34,531 nt of DNA from [Eubacterium] saphenum (GCA_004554555.1 SFLN01000005.1:1-34531); one strand, 5' to 3'. Shown: positions 16,954 through 24,633, counted from the stretch's first letter. Notes: generated from the letters alone by a model not told the origin. Numbers and translations are program-made.

Positions 16954-16973
16954 AATGTAACCTCCTTTTTGGT

Positions 16974-17876
16974 TTATAAATCGAGCTTTTTGAGCAGCGT
17001 AAAGATTTCGTCCTTCTCGGCAAGTCCCTCGGAAAACGCTGTCGCGCCGCCCGCCGCCGTGCCTAGCTTCAGCGCGTAATCGTAGTCCTTCTCGCAGCCT
17101 GCGATGAACCCCGCGACCATGCTGTCGCCCGCGCCGACCGAGTTTTTCACCACGCCTTTGCACGCGCCGCAAATGTGGGTTTTTCCGTGCTCGTCGAGCA
17201 AAACTGCGCCGTTTCCCGCTCTCGAAACCAGCACGTTTGAAGCTCCCATTTCCTTGAGCTTTCGCGCGTGCTCGATTATTTCATCAACCGTTTTCAGCTC
17301 AACGCCGAACGTTTCCCCAAGCTCATGTTCGTTCGGTTTCACCAAAAACGGCTTGAATTTCAGCACATTCAGCAGCAGCTTTTTCGTCGCGTCAACAACT
17401 GCGCGGATTTTTCGCCCGCTTAGCCGCTCCAGAATTTTCTCGTAGATATCCTCGGGCAAATCCGCCGGAATGCTCCCCGCGAGAACCAGCGTGTCGCCGT
17501 CCTCGATTTTGTTGAGTTTTTCCAGCAGCTCTTGCAGCGATTTTTCGGGAATTTTCGGTCCGCGCCCGTTCAACTCGGTTTCCTCGCCCGACTTGATTTT
17601 GACGTTTATCCGCGAAAATCCCTTTTCAAGGTGCACGAAATCCGCGTCAATTCCGCGCTCAACGAGCGAATTTTCGATTGCCGCGCCCGTAAATCCCGCG
17701 ACAAATCCAAGCGCCCGCGACCTTATCCCAAGCTCCTTCAGCACAAGCGAAACGTTTATTCCCTTGCCGCCAAAGTAAATTTCTTCCGATTTCGAGCGGT
17801 TGGTCAAGCCGATTTTCACCTCGTCTGCGTGAACAACAAGGTCAACCGCGGGGTTGAACGTAACTGTGTAAATCAT
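16974..17876 (-). CDS. fruK: 1-phosphofructokinase-like PfkB kinase
   Basis: This 300-residue member of the FruK/LacC branch of the PfkB family has the opening MIYTVTFNPAVDLVV, FGGKGINVS (about 35-43), VKPNEHELGE (about 179-188) and the catalytic NSVGAGDSMVAGF with base D251. FruK phosphorylates fructose-1-phosphate made by a fructose PTS; LacC (tagatose-6-phosphate kinase) is the alternative. The start ATG 17876 has an AGAGGT site. A longer frame upstream runs through the promoter and is rejected. Pairing with ptsI supports a role in PTS fructose use, but the permease (fruA) and a FruR regulator are absent from this window. Confidence 0.85.
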   Translation of the reverse strand: MIYTVTFNPAVDLVVHADEVKIGLTNRSKSEEIYFGGKGINVSLVLKELGIRSRALGFVAGFTGAAIENSLVERGIDADFVHLEKGFSRINVKIKSGEETELNGRGPKIPEKSLQELLEKLNKIEDGDTLVLAGSIPADLPEDIYEKILERLSGRKIRAVVDATKKLLLNVLKFKPFLVKPNEHELGETFGVELKTVDEIIEHARKLKEMGASNVLVSRAGNGAVLLDEHGKTHICGACKGVVKNSVGAGDSMVAGFIAGCEKDYDYALKLGTAAGGATAFSEGLAEKDEIFTLLKKLDL

Positions 17877-17909
17877 TTCAGTACCTCTTTGATTGGTTTT
17901 CTTATATAA

Positions 17910-17938
17910 ATGATAACATATTTCTCGCGAACAGTCAA
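17910..17938 (-). promoter_or_regulatory. Sigma-A type promoter of fruK-ptsI
   Basis: Reading on the - strand, the -35 box TTGACT (17938-17933) and the -10 box TATCAT (17915-17910) are separated by exactly 17 bases. The -10 is about 33 bases before the fruK start, giving a short leader. I saw no clear operator or catabolite-response element within it. Confidence 0.75.
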
Positions 17939-18317
17939 GCTTTTTTGTACAAAACAACCAAAAATGTTCGTTTTTTACAATACCGCAAACCGCAGAATTT
18001 TGCTGCACCATCATACAATAGTTCCCGAAAATCGCCCGAATTATTCTTCACGCAAGTCGGGTGAATTTTTCATTTTGCGTCCTACGTTTATTGCAATTTT
18101 GGTAAAAATATGTTAAAATATATTTGGCAAGTGTGTCTCACGAAATTCCACAAATTGCGAAAGAAGCAGTTTTTTTGAATATTCGTGACGCTTTGCAGAG
18201 TTTTTTCGGCGTTTGAAAATTTGTACGGGACAGCTGAGGAAAGTTGGCTTATCAGAAACGGCGTTATCTCGGCGCTGTTGAACGTTTTGAGTAGCTGTAT
18301 CCCGAGCGGCACGACTG
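17939..18317. other. Non-coding stretch between fruK and galE: little recognisable
   Basis: The gap from the fruK start to galE is 589 bases. Apart from the promoters annotated separately, it is AT-rich and holds no gene I can support. A hairpin-like element CGCCCGA (18033-18039) / TCGGGTG (18057-18063) followed by AATTTTT, overlapping a second possible stem TTCAC/GTGAA (18047-18065), could be a weak terminator. From about 18183 to 18317 the frame that later matches galactokinase is broken by several stops, consistent with decayed coding sequence, but I cannot align it. Confidence 0.4.
18091..18119 (+). promoter_or_regulatory. Extended -10 promoter upstream of the galK remnant and galE
   Basis: TTGCAA (18091-18096) and TAAAAT (18114-18119) are 17 bases apart, and TGT directly before the -10 makes it an extended -10 promoter. 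It points toward galE, whose start is about 345 bases downstream, with the apparent galactokinase remnant in between. Its -10 region shares an 18-base identical stretch (18105-18122) with the promoter of the ROK regulator at 23417-23434. Confidence 0.6.
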
Positions 18318-18460
18318 CGCTTCGCGGGCACAATTCAAGCGTTTGTTCCCGTTGATTTTGCCGAAAAATACATTGCCGAGATGAATCGAGTTTTCGGCGA
18401 GGGTTCTTGTTTGAAGATTAGAATACGCCCGGTTGGCGGCGTTGAAATTACAAAGGAGTG
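18318..18460 (+). pseudogene. galK: Decayed C-terminal fragment of a galactokinase gene
   Basis: In one frame this stretch reads RFAGTIQAFVPVDFAEKY..., then FGEGSCLKIRIRPVGGVEI. This resembles the end of clostridial galactokinases, which carry HGGGFAGTIQAFVP, then a helix, then an IRPVGG ending. Only about 40 codons are recognisable. Just before it the frame has stops near 18279, 18288 and further upstream. The RVHGGG part seems scrambled, with a CGGCAC piece in a neighbouring frame suggesting an indel. No N-terminal galactokinase motif (PGRvEigGNHTDH) is found upstream. The frame has no stop at the expected place and runs on into galE. The directly following galE supports an ancestral galK-galE pair. 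The match is from memory of the family, so it needs a protein search. Confidence 0.5.
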
Positions 18461-18465
18461 TTTTT

Positions 18466-19458
18466 ATGAGTATTTTGGTTTTGGGCGGCGCGGGATATAT
18501 AGGCTCTCACACCGCACTGGAGCTTGTTCGGGCGGGACGCGAGGTTGTTGTCGCGGACAGCTTGGTGACGGGTTTCAGGAGCGCAGTTCCCGAGGGCGCG
18601 CGGTTTTATCACGGCAATATCCGCGACTTTGATTTCCTCGATGACCTTTTTCACCGCGAGAAAATCGACGCGGTTATCCACTTCGCCGCGTACTCTCTTG
18701 TCGGCGAAAGCGTCACAAACCCGCTGAAATATTACGATAACAATCTCTGTGGAACCAAGGTTTTGCTTGAAGCGATGGTGAAAAACAACGTCAAAAAAAT
18801 CGTGTTCTCGTCAACCGCCGCGACCTACGGTGAACCCGAAAATATCCCGATTTTAGAGAGCGACCGAACCTGCCCGACAAATCCTTACGGCGAAACCAAG
18901 CTTGCGATGGAGAAGATGTTCAAGTGGACAGCGGCGGCGCACGGTTTGAGGTATGTTTCGCTGCGGTATTTCAATGCTTGCGGCGCTGACGAAAGCGGTA
19001 AAATCGGCGAGGCGCACAATCCCGAAAGTCACCTGATTCCGCTTATTCTGCAAGTTCCTAACGGCAAGCGAGAGGCAATTTCTATTTATGGCACGGACTA
19101 CGATACCCCCGATGGAACTTGTATCCGCGATTATATTCACGTCACCGACCTTGCCAGCGCGCATATTCTCGCGGTGCAATACCTCGAAAACGGCGGCGAG
19201 AGCGATATTTTCAACCTCGGAAACGGCGTCGGCTACTCGGTTCGCGAGGTTATCGAAGCCGCCCGCAAAATTACCGGACACGCAATCCCCGCTGTCGAAA
19301 CACCGCGCCGCGCGGGTGACCCGGCAAGGCTGGTTGCATCGAGCGAAAAGGCGAAGAAAATTCTTGGCTGGAAGCCTGTTCACGACAGCCTTGACGAAAT
19401 TATCGCGAGTGCGTGGAATTGGCATAAAAATCACCCGAATGGATTTGATGAAAAGTAA
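18466..19458 (+). CDS. galE: UDP-glucose 4-epimerase
   Basis: This 330-residue extended short-chain dehydrogenase interconverts UDP-glucose and UDP-galactose. The NAD-binding GGAGYIGSH (7-15), HFAAYSLVGES (72-82), FSSTAATYG and the catalytic Y141-x3-K145 (NPYGETK) are intact, as are LRYFNACGAD and the late RRAGDPARLVASSEKA block. The start is ATG 18466 behind AAAGGAG (18452-18458); a TTG 33 bases upstream precedes that site and is rejected. It is followed by a terminator. With galK apparently lost next to it, GalE here may mainly serve cell-surface sugar synthesis, unless galK is elsewhere. Confidence 0.95.
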   Translation: MSILVLGGAGYIGSHTALELVRAGREVVVADSLVTGFRSAVPEGARFYHGNIRDFDFLDDLFHREKIDAVIHFAAYSLVGESVTNPLKYYDNNLCGTKVLLEAMVKNNVKKIVFSSTAATYGEPENIPILESDRTCPTNPYGETKLAMEKMFKWTAAAHGLRYVSLRYFNACGADESGKIGEAHNPESHLIPLILQVPNGKREAISIYGTDYDTPDGTCIRDYIHVTDLASAHILAVQYLENGGESDIFNLGNGVGYSVREVIEAARKITGHAIPAVETPRRAGDPARLVASSEKAKKILGWKPVHDSLDEIIASAWNWHKNHPNGFDEK

Positions 19459-19470
19459 CGTTTGTGAATA

Positions 19471-19517
19471 AAAAATTGGGCAGCACCACGCAGGCGCTGC
19501 CGAATTTCTTTATTTTG
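19471..19517. terminator. Bidirectional rho-independent terminator between galE and the isomerase operon
   Basis: A perfect 6-bp stem GGCAGC (19479-19484) / GCTGCC (19496-19501) is flanked by AAAAATT on the left and AATTTCTTTATTTT on the right. The T-run on the - strand is the better one, so it should mainly end the leftward operon, with weaker action on galE. The two genes converge on it. Confidence 0.7.
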
Positions 19518-19533
19518 GAGATAGATATTGTCG

Positions 19534-21021
19534 TTAAAACGGGCGCTCGGTCGGGTAGGGGAGCGACTTCGGCTGGTTGTAGGAGATGTCGCCGATACCC
19601 AGCATTTTCAGCACCTCGAAAATCAGGTTTCCGCAGTGGCTGAAAGCAACCGCGCCGTGGTGCGGATAGCGCTTCTCAATCAGAATGTGACGGTAAAATC
19701 TTCCCATCTCGGGGATTGCAAAAACGCCTATTCCGCCGAACGAGCGCGTTCTTACAGGGAGAACCTCGCCCTCGGCAACGTACGCGCAGAGCTTGCCCTC
19801 GCTGTTGCACTGCAGGCGGTAGAACGTGATGTCCGAAGCCGCGATATCGCCCTCCAGCGTGCCGCGCGTGAAATCCGGCTCGGAGTCCTTCGGCTCAAGC
19901 AGGCGGTGCTGAATAAGCTGATACTTGACAGCACGGTCCGCGCAGAGCTTGCAGGACGGTGTGTTTCCGCAGTGAAATCCCATAAACGTGTCGGTCAAAG
20001 TGTACGGATACTTGCCCTCGATGTCCTGTTTAAACAAGTCCGCGGGAACGGAGTTGTTGATGTCAAGCAGCGTCACCGTGTCGCCCGTAATGCACATTCC
20101 TATGTACTCGCTCAGCGCGCCGTAAATATCAACCTCGCACGAAACCGGTATGCCGCGCGAAACCAAGCGCGAGTTCACATAGCACGGCTCAAAGCCGAAC
20201 GCTTCGGGGAACGCAGGCCAGCATTTGTCCGCGAAGGCAACGTATTTGCGCGCGCCCTTGTGCTTTTCCGCCCAGTCAAGAAGCGTGATTTCAAGCTGCG
20301 CCATACGCTCGTTCATCTCGGGATAGTATCTTCCCTCGCCCATTTCCTCCGCCATTTCCTTGCAGATATCGGCAATTCTCGGGTCACCCGCGTGCGCCTT
20401 GTACGACACCAGCAGGTCAAGCTCCGAGTTCTCCTCAACCTCAACACCAAGCTCGTACAGACCTTTTATCGGCGCGTTGCACGCGAAAAAGTCCTGCGGG
20501 CGCGGTCCAAAGGTGATAATCTTCAGCTCGGAAAGTCCGATAAGCGTTCTTGCAATCGGAATAAACTCGCTTATCATTTTCGCAATATCGTCTGCCGTTC
20601 CGACAGGGTAGGGCGGGATATACGCTTTCAAGTGGCGCATACCCAGATTGTACGAGCAGTTCAGCATTCCGCAGTAAGCGTCGCCGCGTCCGCCGATAAG
20701 GTCGTCGCCGGATTCCTCGGCTGCCGCTGCGTACATTACCGGACCATCAAAGTATTTCGCAACAAGCGTTTCGGGCGTCTCGGGACCAAAGTTTCCCAAA
20801 AATACAACCAGCGCGTTGCAGCCCGCCGTTTTCGCCTCGTCAACCGCCTTGAGCATATCATTTTCGTTTTCAACCGTTGTCTTGCACTCGTGAATGTCAA
20901 TTCCGATGTTTCCGCAAGCCGCCGCAACAGCCGCTCTGCGCTTCTCCGAAAGCGAAATCACAAAGCAGTCGCGCGATACCGCAATAATACCTAATTTTAC
21001 CTCGGGAATATTTGTAAGCAT
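19534..21021 (-). CDS. L-fucose/L-arabinose isomerase-family protein (COG2407-like)
   Basis: This 495-residue cytoplasmic protein resembles the fucose/arabinose isomerase superfamily: N-terminal Rossmann-like domains (for example GIIAVSRDCF, NALVVFLGNFGPETPETLVAKY, LKIITFGPRPQDFF), then a C-terminal beta-rich domain with TFMGFHCGNTPSC and GAVAFSHCGNLIFEVLKMLGI. Family members interconvert aldoses and ketoses using Mn2+. The exact sugar cannot be read. Neighbours are xylulokinase and a DUF4867 protein in one operon, with an alpha-xylosidase operon next door and no classical xylA, so isomerisation of a pentose, possibly xylose, is an inference. The start ATG 21021 has AGGAGG at 7-8 bases; the longer upstream frame overlaps the previous gene and is rejected. 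Confidence 0.8.
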   Translation of the reverse strand: MLTNIPEVKLGIIAVSRDCFVISLSEKRRAAVAAACGNIGIDIHECKTTVENENDMLKAVDEAKTAGCNALVVFLGNFGPETPETLVAKYFDGPVMYAAAAEESGDDLIGGRGDAYCGMLNCSYNLGMRHLKAYIPPYPVGTADDIAKMISEFIPIARTLIGLSELKIITFGPRPQDFFACNAPIKGLYELGVEVEENSELDLLVSYKAHAGDPRIADICKEMAEEMGEGRYYPEMNERMAQLEITLLDWAEKHKGARKYVAFADKCWPAFPEAFGFEPCYVNSRLVSRGIPVSCEVDIYGALSEYIGMCITGDTVTLLDINNSVPADLFKQDIEGKYPYTLTDTFMGFHCGNTPSCKLCADRAVKYQLIQHRLLEPKDSEPDFTRGTLEGDIAASDITFYRLQCNSEGKLCAYVAEGEVLPVRTRSFGGIGVFAIPEMGRFYRHILIEKRYPHHGAVAFSHCGNLIFEVLKMLGIGDISYNQPKSLPYPTERPF

Positions 21022-21071
21022 AATTTTCCTCCTTGTTGGGTTTTTATCAATAATTATCTTTGCTAACCGAT

Positions 21072-21710
21072 TTAAATGATGCCGGCAATATCGATGTTTT
21101 CTCCGTCCAAAAGCACCGCCGCACCTTGTGCCGCCTCGGCGCTCTCGGGGTGAGCGAGAAGCCATTTGTTTACCGCCCAGAGCATTTTGTCCTCTTGATT
21201 AACGGCGCTGAAATCTGCGCTAAGCTTGCCGTTTGTGCCCATCGGCAGCACCACCGCTACCTTAAAGCCCTGCTCCTTTACAGCCGAGCAAGGCGCGTAA
21301 TGAAGCGTTGTCGAATAAAGCTCAACCGCGGTATTTGCGGGCGCTTTGAACGCTTTCACGCGCGCGGTATCCAGCCTGCCGTTTTCGATATCCGTAATCG
21401 TTGCCAGCAGCAGAATAAAATCCTCCGCGCCGATGTTGATTTCGCTGCTCTTGTGGTATTCGAGGCAGTTCAGCTTTGTGTTGTGACCGTTGCACCAGCC
21501 AATCTGAATGTCCTCGCCGCCGAAAGCGTTCTCGGAAAACTGTCTTGCAATCGGCAGAATTTCAAGCGCAGGCTCGCTCATCACATACTCAACGCCGCTC
21601 CCTATCGGAGTTGACGTTTTCAGCGTGCTGACAAGCTCCGTTGTGTCGTAGCTGTCGAGAATTTTTCCGTAAGCCGCGAATTCTTTTGAAAAAATTGAAA
21701 GAATTTCCAT
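21072..21710 (-). CDS. DUF4867-family protein, cupin-like
   Basis: This 212-residue protein resembles DUF4867 proteins, a family of unknown function that I recall next to fucose-isomerase-like genes in Firmicutes. Recognisable blocks are DIQIGWCNGHNTKLNCLEYHKSSEI (68-91), PANTAVELYSTTLHYAPC (124-141) and VVLPMGTNG. H86, E90, E130 and H137 form a pattern like the metal-binding tetrad of cupins; this is my inference. It is translated between xylulokinase (14-base gap) and the isomerase (50-base gap), with an AGAGGT site. Conserved linkage suggests an accessory or isomerase-type step on the same sugar, for example anomer handling, but no activity is shown by the sequence. Confidence 0.75.
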   Translation of the reverse strand: MEILSIFSKEFAAYGKILDSYDTTELVSTLKTSTPIGSGVEYVMSEPALEILPIARQFSENAFGGEDIQIGWCNGHNTKLNCLEYHKSSEINIGAEDFILLLATITDIENGRLDTARVKAFKAPANTAVELYSTTLHYAPCSAVKEQGFKVAVVLPMGTNGKLSADFSAVNQEDKMLWAVNKWLLAHPESAEAAQGAAVLLDGENIDIAGII

Positions 21711-21724
21711 TTCGGTTGTACCTC

Positions 21725-23203
21725 TTAAATGTTAATTTTGGGGAACAGCTCCTTGACCGCAGGATAAATCTGTCGGAATTGCTCGTAGCGCTCGTTGTAG
21801 AGAGCGGCGATTTTCGGGTCGGGCTCTACGGTTTCCTTGACCGCAACCAGCTCCCGAACGGCGCTTCCCACGTCCTTCCACTGACCGCACGCAACCGCCG
21901 CGAGGATTGCCCCGCCGTAGCTCGGGCCTTCCTCGGTTTCAACCGTGTCGATGCTCATATTGAGAACGTTTGCGAAAATCTGCTTCCAGAGCGCGCTTTT
22001 TGCACCGCCGCCGCAAATCTTGCTTCGCGCGATGTTAACGCCAATCTTCCGCGCAACCTCAACCGAGTCGCGTATTCCGAAGGCAACGCCCTCCAGCACC
22101 GCAAGCGTCAGATTTTGACGGGTTGTGTCCATTGTCATACCGATGAAAGTGCCGCGAGCGTTGATGTCGTTTATCGGGCTGCGCTCGCCCATCAGATACG
22201 GGAGGAAGAACACGCGGTTTTGCCCGAGCAGCTTTGCGGGAATTTTCTCTTCCTCGTCCTTGAAATCGCGCGTGCCGATGATGTTTTCCTGCCACCACTT
22301 GTTGCAGGACGCCGCCGACAGCATACACCCCATAAGGTGATAATTCCCGTCGGCGTGAGCGAATGAGTGAAGTGCGTTGAACGGGTCAACGCCGAAATTC
22401 TTGCTTGCAATAAACACGGTTCCCGAAGTGCCAAGTGAGATGTTGCAGGAGCCGTCGCCGACCGTTCCCGTGCCGACCGCCGCGCCCGCGTTGTCGCCCG
22501 CGCCCGCGCAGACCTTTACGGTTTTCGGAAGTCCCAGAGAAGCCGCGATGCTTTCCTTTATCGTGCCGACAGCTTCGTAGCTCTCGTAGATTTTCGGCAG
22601 CTGTTCACGGCTGATTCCGCAGATTTCGAGCATCTCGCTGCTCCAGCACTTGTTTTTCACGTCAAAATACAGCGTTCCCGACGCGTCGGAAACGTCCGTG
22701 CAGAACTCGCCCGTGAGCATATAATTTATGTAGTCCTTCGGCAGCATTATCTTGCGGATTTTCGCAAAATTCTGCGGCTCGTTCTTCTTCAGCCAAAGCA
22801 GCTTCGGCGCGGTAAAGCCCGCGAAAGCCACGTTTGCGGTGTACTCCGAAAGGCGCTTTTGCCCGATAACGTTGTTGAGAAAATCGGTTTCCTCGGAGGT
22901 GCGCCCGTCGTTCCACAAAATCGCGGGACGGATAACCTCGTCGTTCTCGTCCAGCACAACCAGCCCGTGCATTTGCCCGCAGCAGCCTATTCCCGCAACG
23001 CTTTTCTTGTCGCAGTAAGCGATGAGGTCGCCGATGCCTTTAAGCGTTTCACGAAGCCAATCCTCGGGATTTTGCTCCGACCAGCCCGCTTTCGGGAAAC
23101 TTATCGGATAGTCGCGCGATACAATCTTGTGTATCCTGCCCGTTTCGTCCATCAGCAGCAGCTTTACGGCGGAAGTTCCAAGGTCTATTCCTATATATAA
23201 CAC
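21725..23203 (-). CDS. xylB: Xylulokinase (FGGY family)
   Basis: This 492-residue FGGY kinase phosphorylates D-xylulose to xylulose-5-phosphate for the pentose phosphate pathway. GIDLGTSAVK (5-14), GQMHGLVVLD (76-85), RPAILWNDGR (92-101), GFTAPKLLWL (129-138), LPKDYINYMLTGEF (154-167) and GAGDNAGAAVG with the catalytic D237 follow E. coli XylB closely along the chain. I choose GTG 23203 as the start: an AAAGG site lies 10 bases upstream and the protein then begins MLYIGIDLG, as in E. coli. A TTG at 23212 is in frame, but only one base from that site. It is the first gene of the leftward operon. Confidence 0.92.
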   Translation of the reverse strand: MLYIGIDLGTSAVKLLLMDETGRIHKIVSRDYPISFPKAGWSEQNPEDWLRETLKGIGDLIAYCDKKSVAGIGCCGQMHGLVVLDENDEVIRPAILWNDGRTSEETDFLNNVIGQKRLSEYTANVAFAGFTAPKLLWLKKNEPQNFAKIRKIMLPKDYINYMLTGEFCTDVSDASGTLYFDVKNKCWSSEMLEICGISREQLPKIYESYEAVGTIKESIAASLGLPKTVKVCAGAGDNAGAAVGTGTVGDGSCNISLGTSGTVFIASKNFGVDPFNALHSFAHADGNYHLMGCMLSAASCNKWWQENIIGTRDFKDEEEKIPAKLLGQNRVFFLPYLMGERSPINDINARGTFIGMTMDTTRQNLTLAVLEGVAFGIRDSVEVARKIGVNIARSKICGGGAKSALWKQIFANVLNMSIDTVETEEGPSYGGAILAAVACGQWKDVGSAVRELVAVKETVEPDPKIAALYNERYEQFRQIYPAVKELFPKINI

Positions 23204-23238
23204 TTTTATCAAACCTTTCTGAATGGTTTTGCAATTCT

Positions 23239-23267
23239 ATTTTATAAAATTATTTAATAAATGTCAA
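23239..23267 (-). promoter_or_regulatory. Sigma-A type promoter of the xylB operon
   Basis: On the - strand, a perfect -35 TTGACA (23267-23262) is followed after 17 bases by TAAAAT (23244-23239). A 12-base perfect palindrome ATTTTATAAAAT (23239-23250) covers the -10 and could be an operator, though it is simple AT sequence. The expected leader before the GTG start is about 30 bases. Confidence 0.75.
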
Positions 23268-23374
23268 GACTTTTTTGCTCGTTTTAACGCATTTTTGGAG
23301 AATATACACGAATATCTTTAGGGCAGATTGTGCAAAATCACAATAAATAAATTGAACGAGTTTCTATAAATGTT

Positions 23375-23391
23375 ATTTTTTTGAAAAAAAT
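23375..23391. promoter_or_regulatory. Inverted repeat in the xylB/ROK intergenic region, possible operator
   Basis: ATTTTTTT-G-AAAAAAAT is a perfect 8+1+8 inverted repeat 13 bases upstream of the -35 box of the ROK regulator. ROK regulators of the XylR type bind AT-rich dyads between divergent genes, so an operator is possible. It may equally be a bent A-tract or chance in AT-rich sequence. Confidence 0.3.
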
Positions 23392-23403
23392 TTCCAAAAT
23401 CTC

Positions 23404-23431
23404 TTGACTTAATTTTAAAATATGTTAAAAT
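23404..23431 (+). promoter_or_regulatory. Promoter of the ROK regulator gene
   Basis: TTGACT (23404-23409) and TAAAAT (23426-23431) are 16 bases apart, with an extended -10 TGT directly before the latter. A 10-base palindrome ATTTTAAAAT (23412-23421) lies in the spacer. The -10 is about 38 bases before the start codon. Confidence 0.65.
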
Positions 23432-23468
23432 ATAAGTAAAAAGGTTTTCTTAAAGTAAGGATGGATGA

Positions 23469-24593
23469 ATGAAAATGGAGAGCAATACCGACAGAAAACG
23501 CGCGACGCGCAACAGCGTTTACCGCTATTTGTACGACTGCAAGGGCTTTTGCTCGCGGCAGACGCTTGCAAACGAGCTGGGGCTGAGCTTGCCCACTGTT
23601 TACCAGAATTTGTCAGAGCTTATGGATATGGGCTTGGTTTGTGCGACAGATGAAAAATTATCGACGGGCGGACGGCGCGTTGAGGGACTGTCAATTGTTT
23701 CGGACGCGCGTGTTGCCGTGGGAGTGTCAATCAGCAATCACGGACTGCGAATTTCCGAGGTTGACCTAAAGCTGAATGAGCTTGCTTATAAAAAGGTGAC
23801 CGCTCGGCGTCCCGCAACCTACGAAGAGTATTCAGAGCTCTTTGTTGACGAGGTTAAAACCTTTATCGATGAGTTCAAAATCGACCGTGAGCGGCTGCTT
23901 GGCGTCGGTATAGCGCTGCCGGGAGTGGTTTCGATGGACGGCTTTAGGCTTGAATATGCGCCGACGCTGGGCGTGTGGAACACCTCGCTGGAGCGGTTTA
24001 TCGAGCGCTCGCCGTTTCCCGTACACATTGAAAACGACGCAAACTGCGGCGGCGGCGCGGAGTGGTTTTTGCGCGACTCTGCGAGCAATATCGCGTATCT
24101 GTCGCTCGAGGACGGCATCGGCGGCGCGGTTTTCGGAAACGGTCTGCCGTATTTCGGCGACAACCACCGCAGCGGTGAATTCGGACATATCTGCGTTGAG
24201 CCGGGCGGCTTGAAGTGCAGCTGCGGGCGGCAGGGCTGCCTCGAAGCGTACTGCTCGGCGCGCAGAATAAGCAATGATTTGGGCATAACCGTGGAAGAGT
24301 TCTCGGACGGCTTGAAAAAGGGAAATGTTGAATACAGCCTGCTTTGGGAGAATTTTTTGCAGCACCTCGCTATCGGTATAAGCAATATCAGAATGGTGCT
24401 GGACTGCGATGTAGTGCTGGGCGGCTTTATGTCGGAGTATCTCGAAAATTCGCTCCCGCGGCTGAAGGAATATCTCGCGGCGCTCAACCCGTTTGAACCG
24501 AACGCCGATTACGTTTGTCTGAGCCGCCGAAAACACACAATCCCGATGGGCGCGGCACTTTATTTCGTCAAGAAATTCATCGAGGAATTATAA
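23469..24593 (+). CDS. ROK-family transcriptional regulator (XylR/NagC type)
   Basis: In this 374-residue protein residues about 10-65 form a winged helix-turn-helix (RNSVYRYLYDCKGFCSRQTLANELGLSLPTVYQNL region), followed by the ROK sugar-kinase-like domain. VGIALPGVVS, HIENDANCGG and the zinc motif are intact: GEFGHICVEPGG, then CSCGRQGC, with H240, C250, C252 and C257 as ligands. It is divergent from the xylB operon with a 265-base shared control region and lies before the GH2-GH31 operon, so it probably represses one or both in response to xylose or a related sugar. ATG 23469 lies 8 bases after AAGG (23457-23460); the ATG at 23475 is too far from it. It ends at its own terminator. Confidence 0.9.
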   Translation: MKMESNTDRKRATRNSVYRYLYDCKGFCSRQTLANELGLSLPTVYQNLSELMDMGLVCATDEKLSTGGRRVEGLSIVSDARVAVGVSISNHGLRISEVDLKLNELAYKKVTARRPATYEEYSELFVDEVKTFIDEFKIDRERLLGVGIALPGVVSMDGFRLEYAPTLGVWNTSLERFIERSPFPVHIENDANCGGGAEWFLRDSASNIAYLSLEDGIGGAVFGNGLPYFGDNHRSGEFGHICVEPGGLKCSCGRQGCLEAYCSARRISNDLGITVEEFSDGLKKGNVEYSLLWENFLQHLAIGISNIRMVLDCDVVLGGFMSEYLENSLPRLKEYLAALNPFEPNADYVCLSRRKHTIPMGAALYFVKKFIEEL

Positions 24594-24602
24594 GTCAACG
24601 TG

Positions 24603-24633
24603 AGAACCCGAGTTTTTCGGGTTCTTTTTATTT
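24603..24633 (+). terminator. Rho-independent terminator after the ROK gene
   Basis: A 9-bp perfect stem AGAACCCGA (24603-24611) / TCGGGTTCT (24617-24625) with loop GTTTT is followed by TTTTATTTT. It begins 9 bases after the stop codon. Confidence 0.88.

Noticed and set aside
18033..18068. Riboswitch or attenuator with two alternative stems upstream of galE
   Set aside because: The stems are short, lie upstream of the predicted promoter rather than in its transcript, and match no known class. At most a weak terminator.
18088..18333. Two small - strand frames in the gap before galE
   Set aside because: No ribosome site and no recognisable motif; they lie in decayed or non-coding sequence and disagree with the + strand promoter and galactokinase-like remnant.
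23204..23212. TTG start for xylB three codons upstream
   Set aside because: It lies about one base after the AAAGG site, too close for initiation, and GTG 23203 gives the expected N-terminus.
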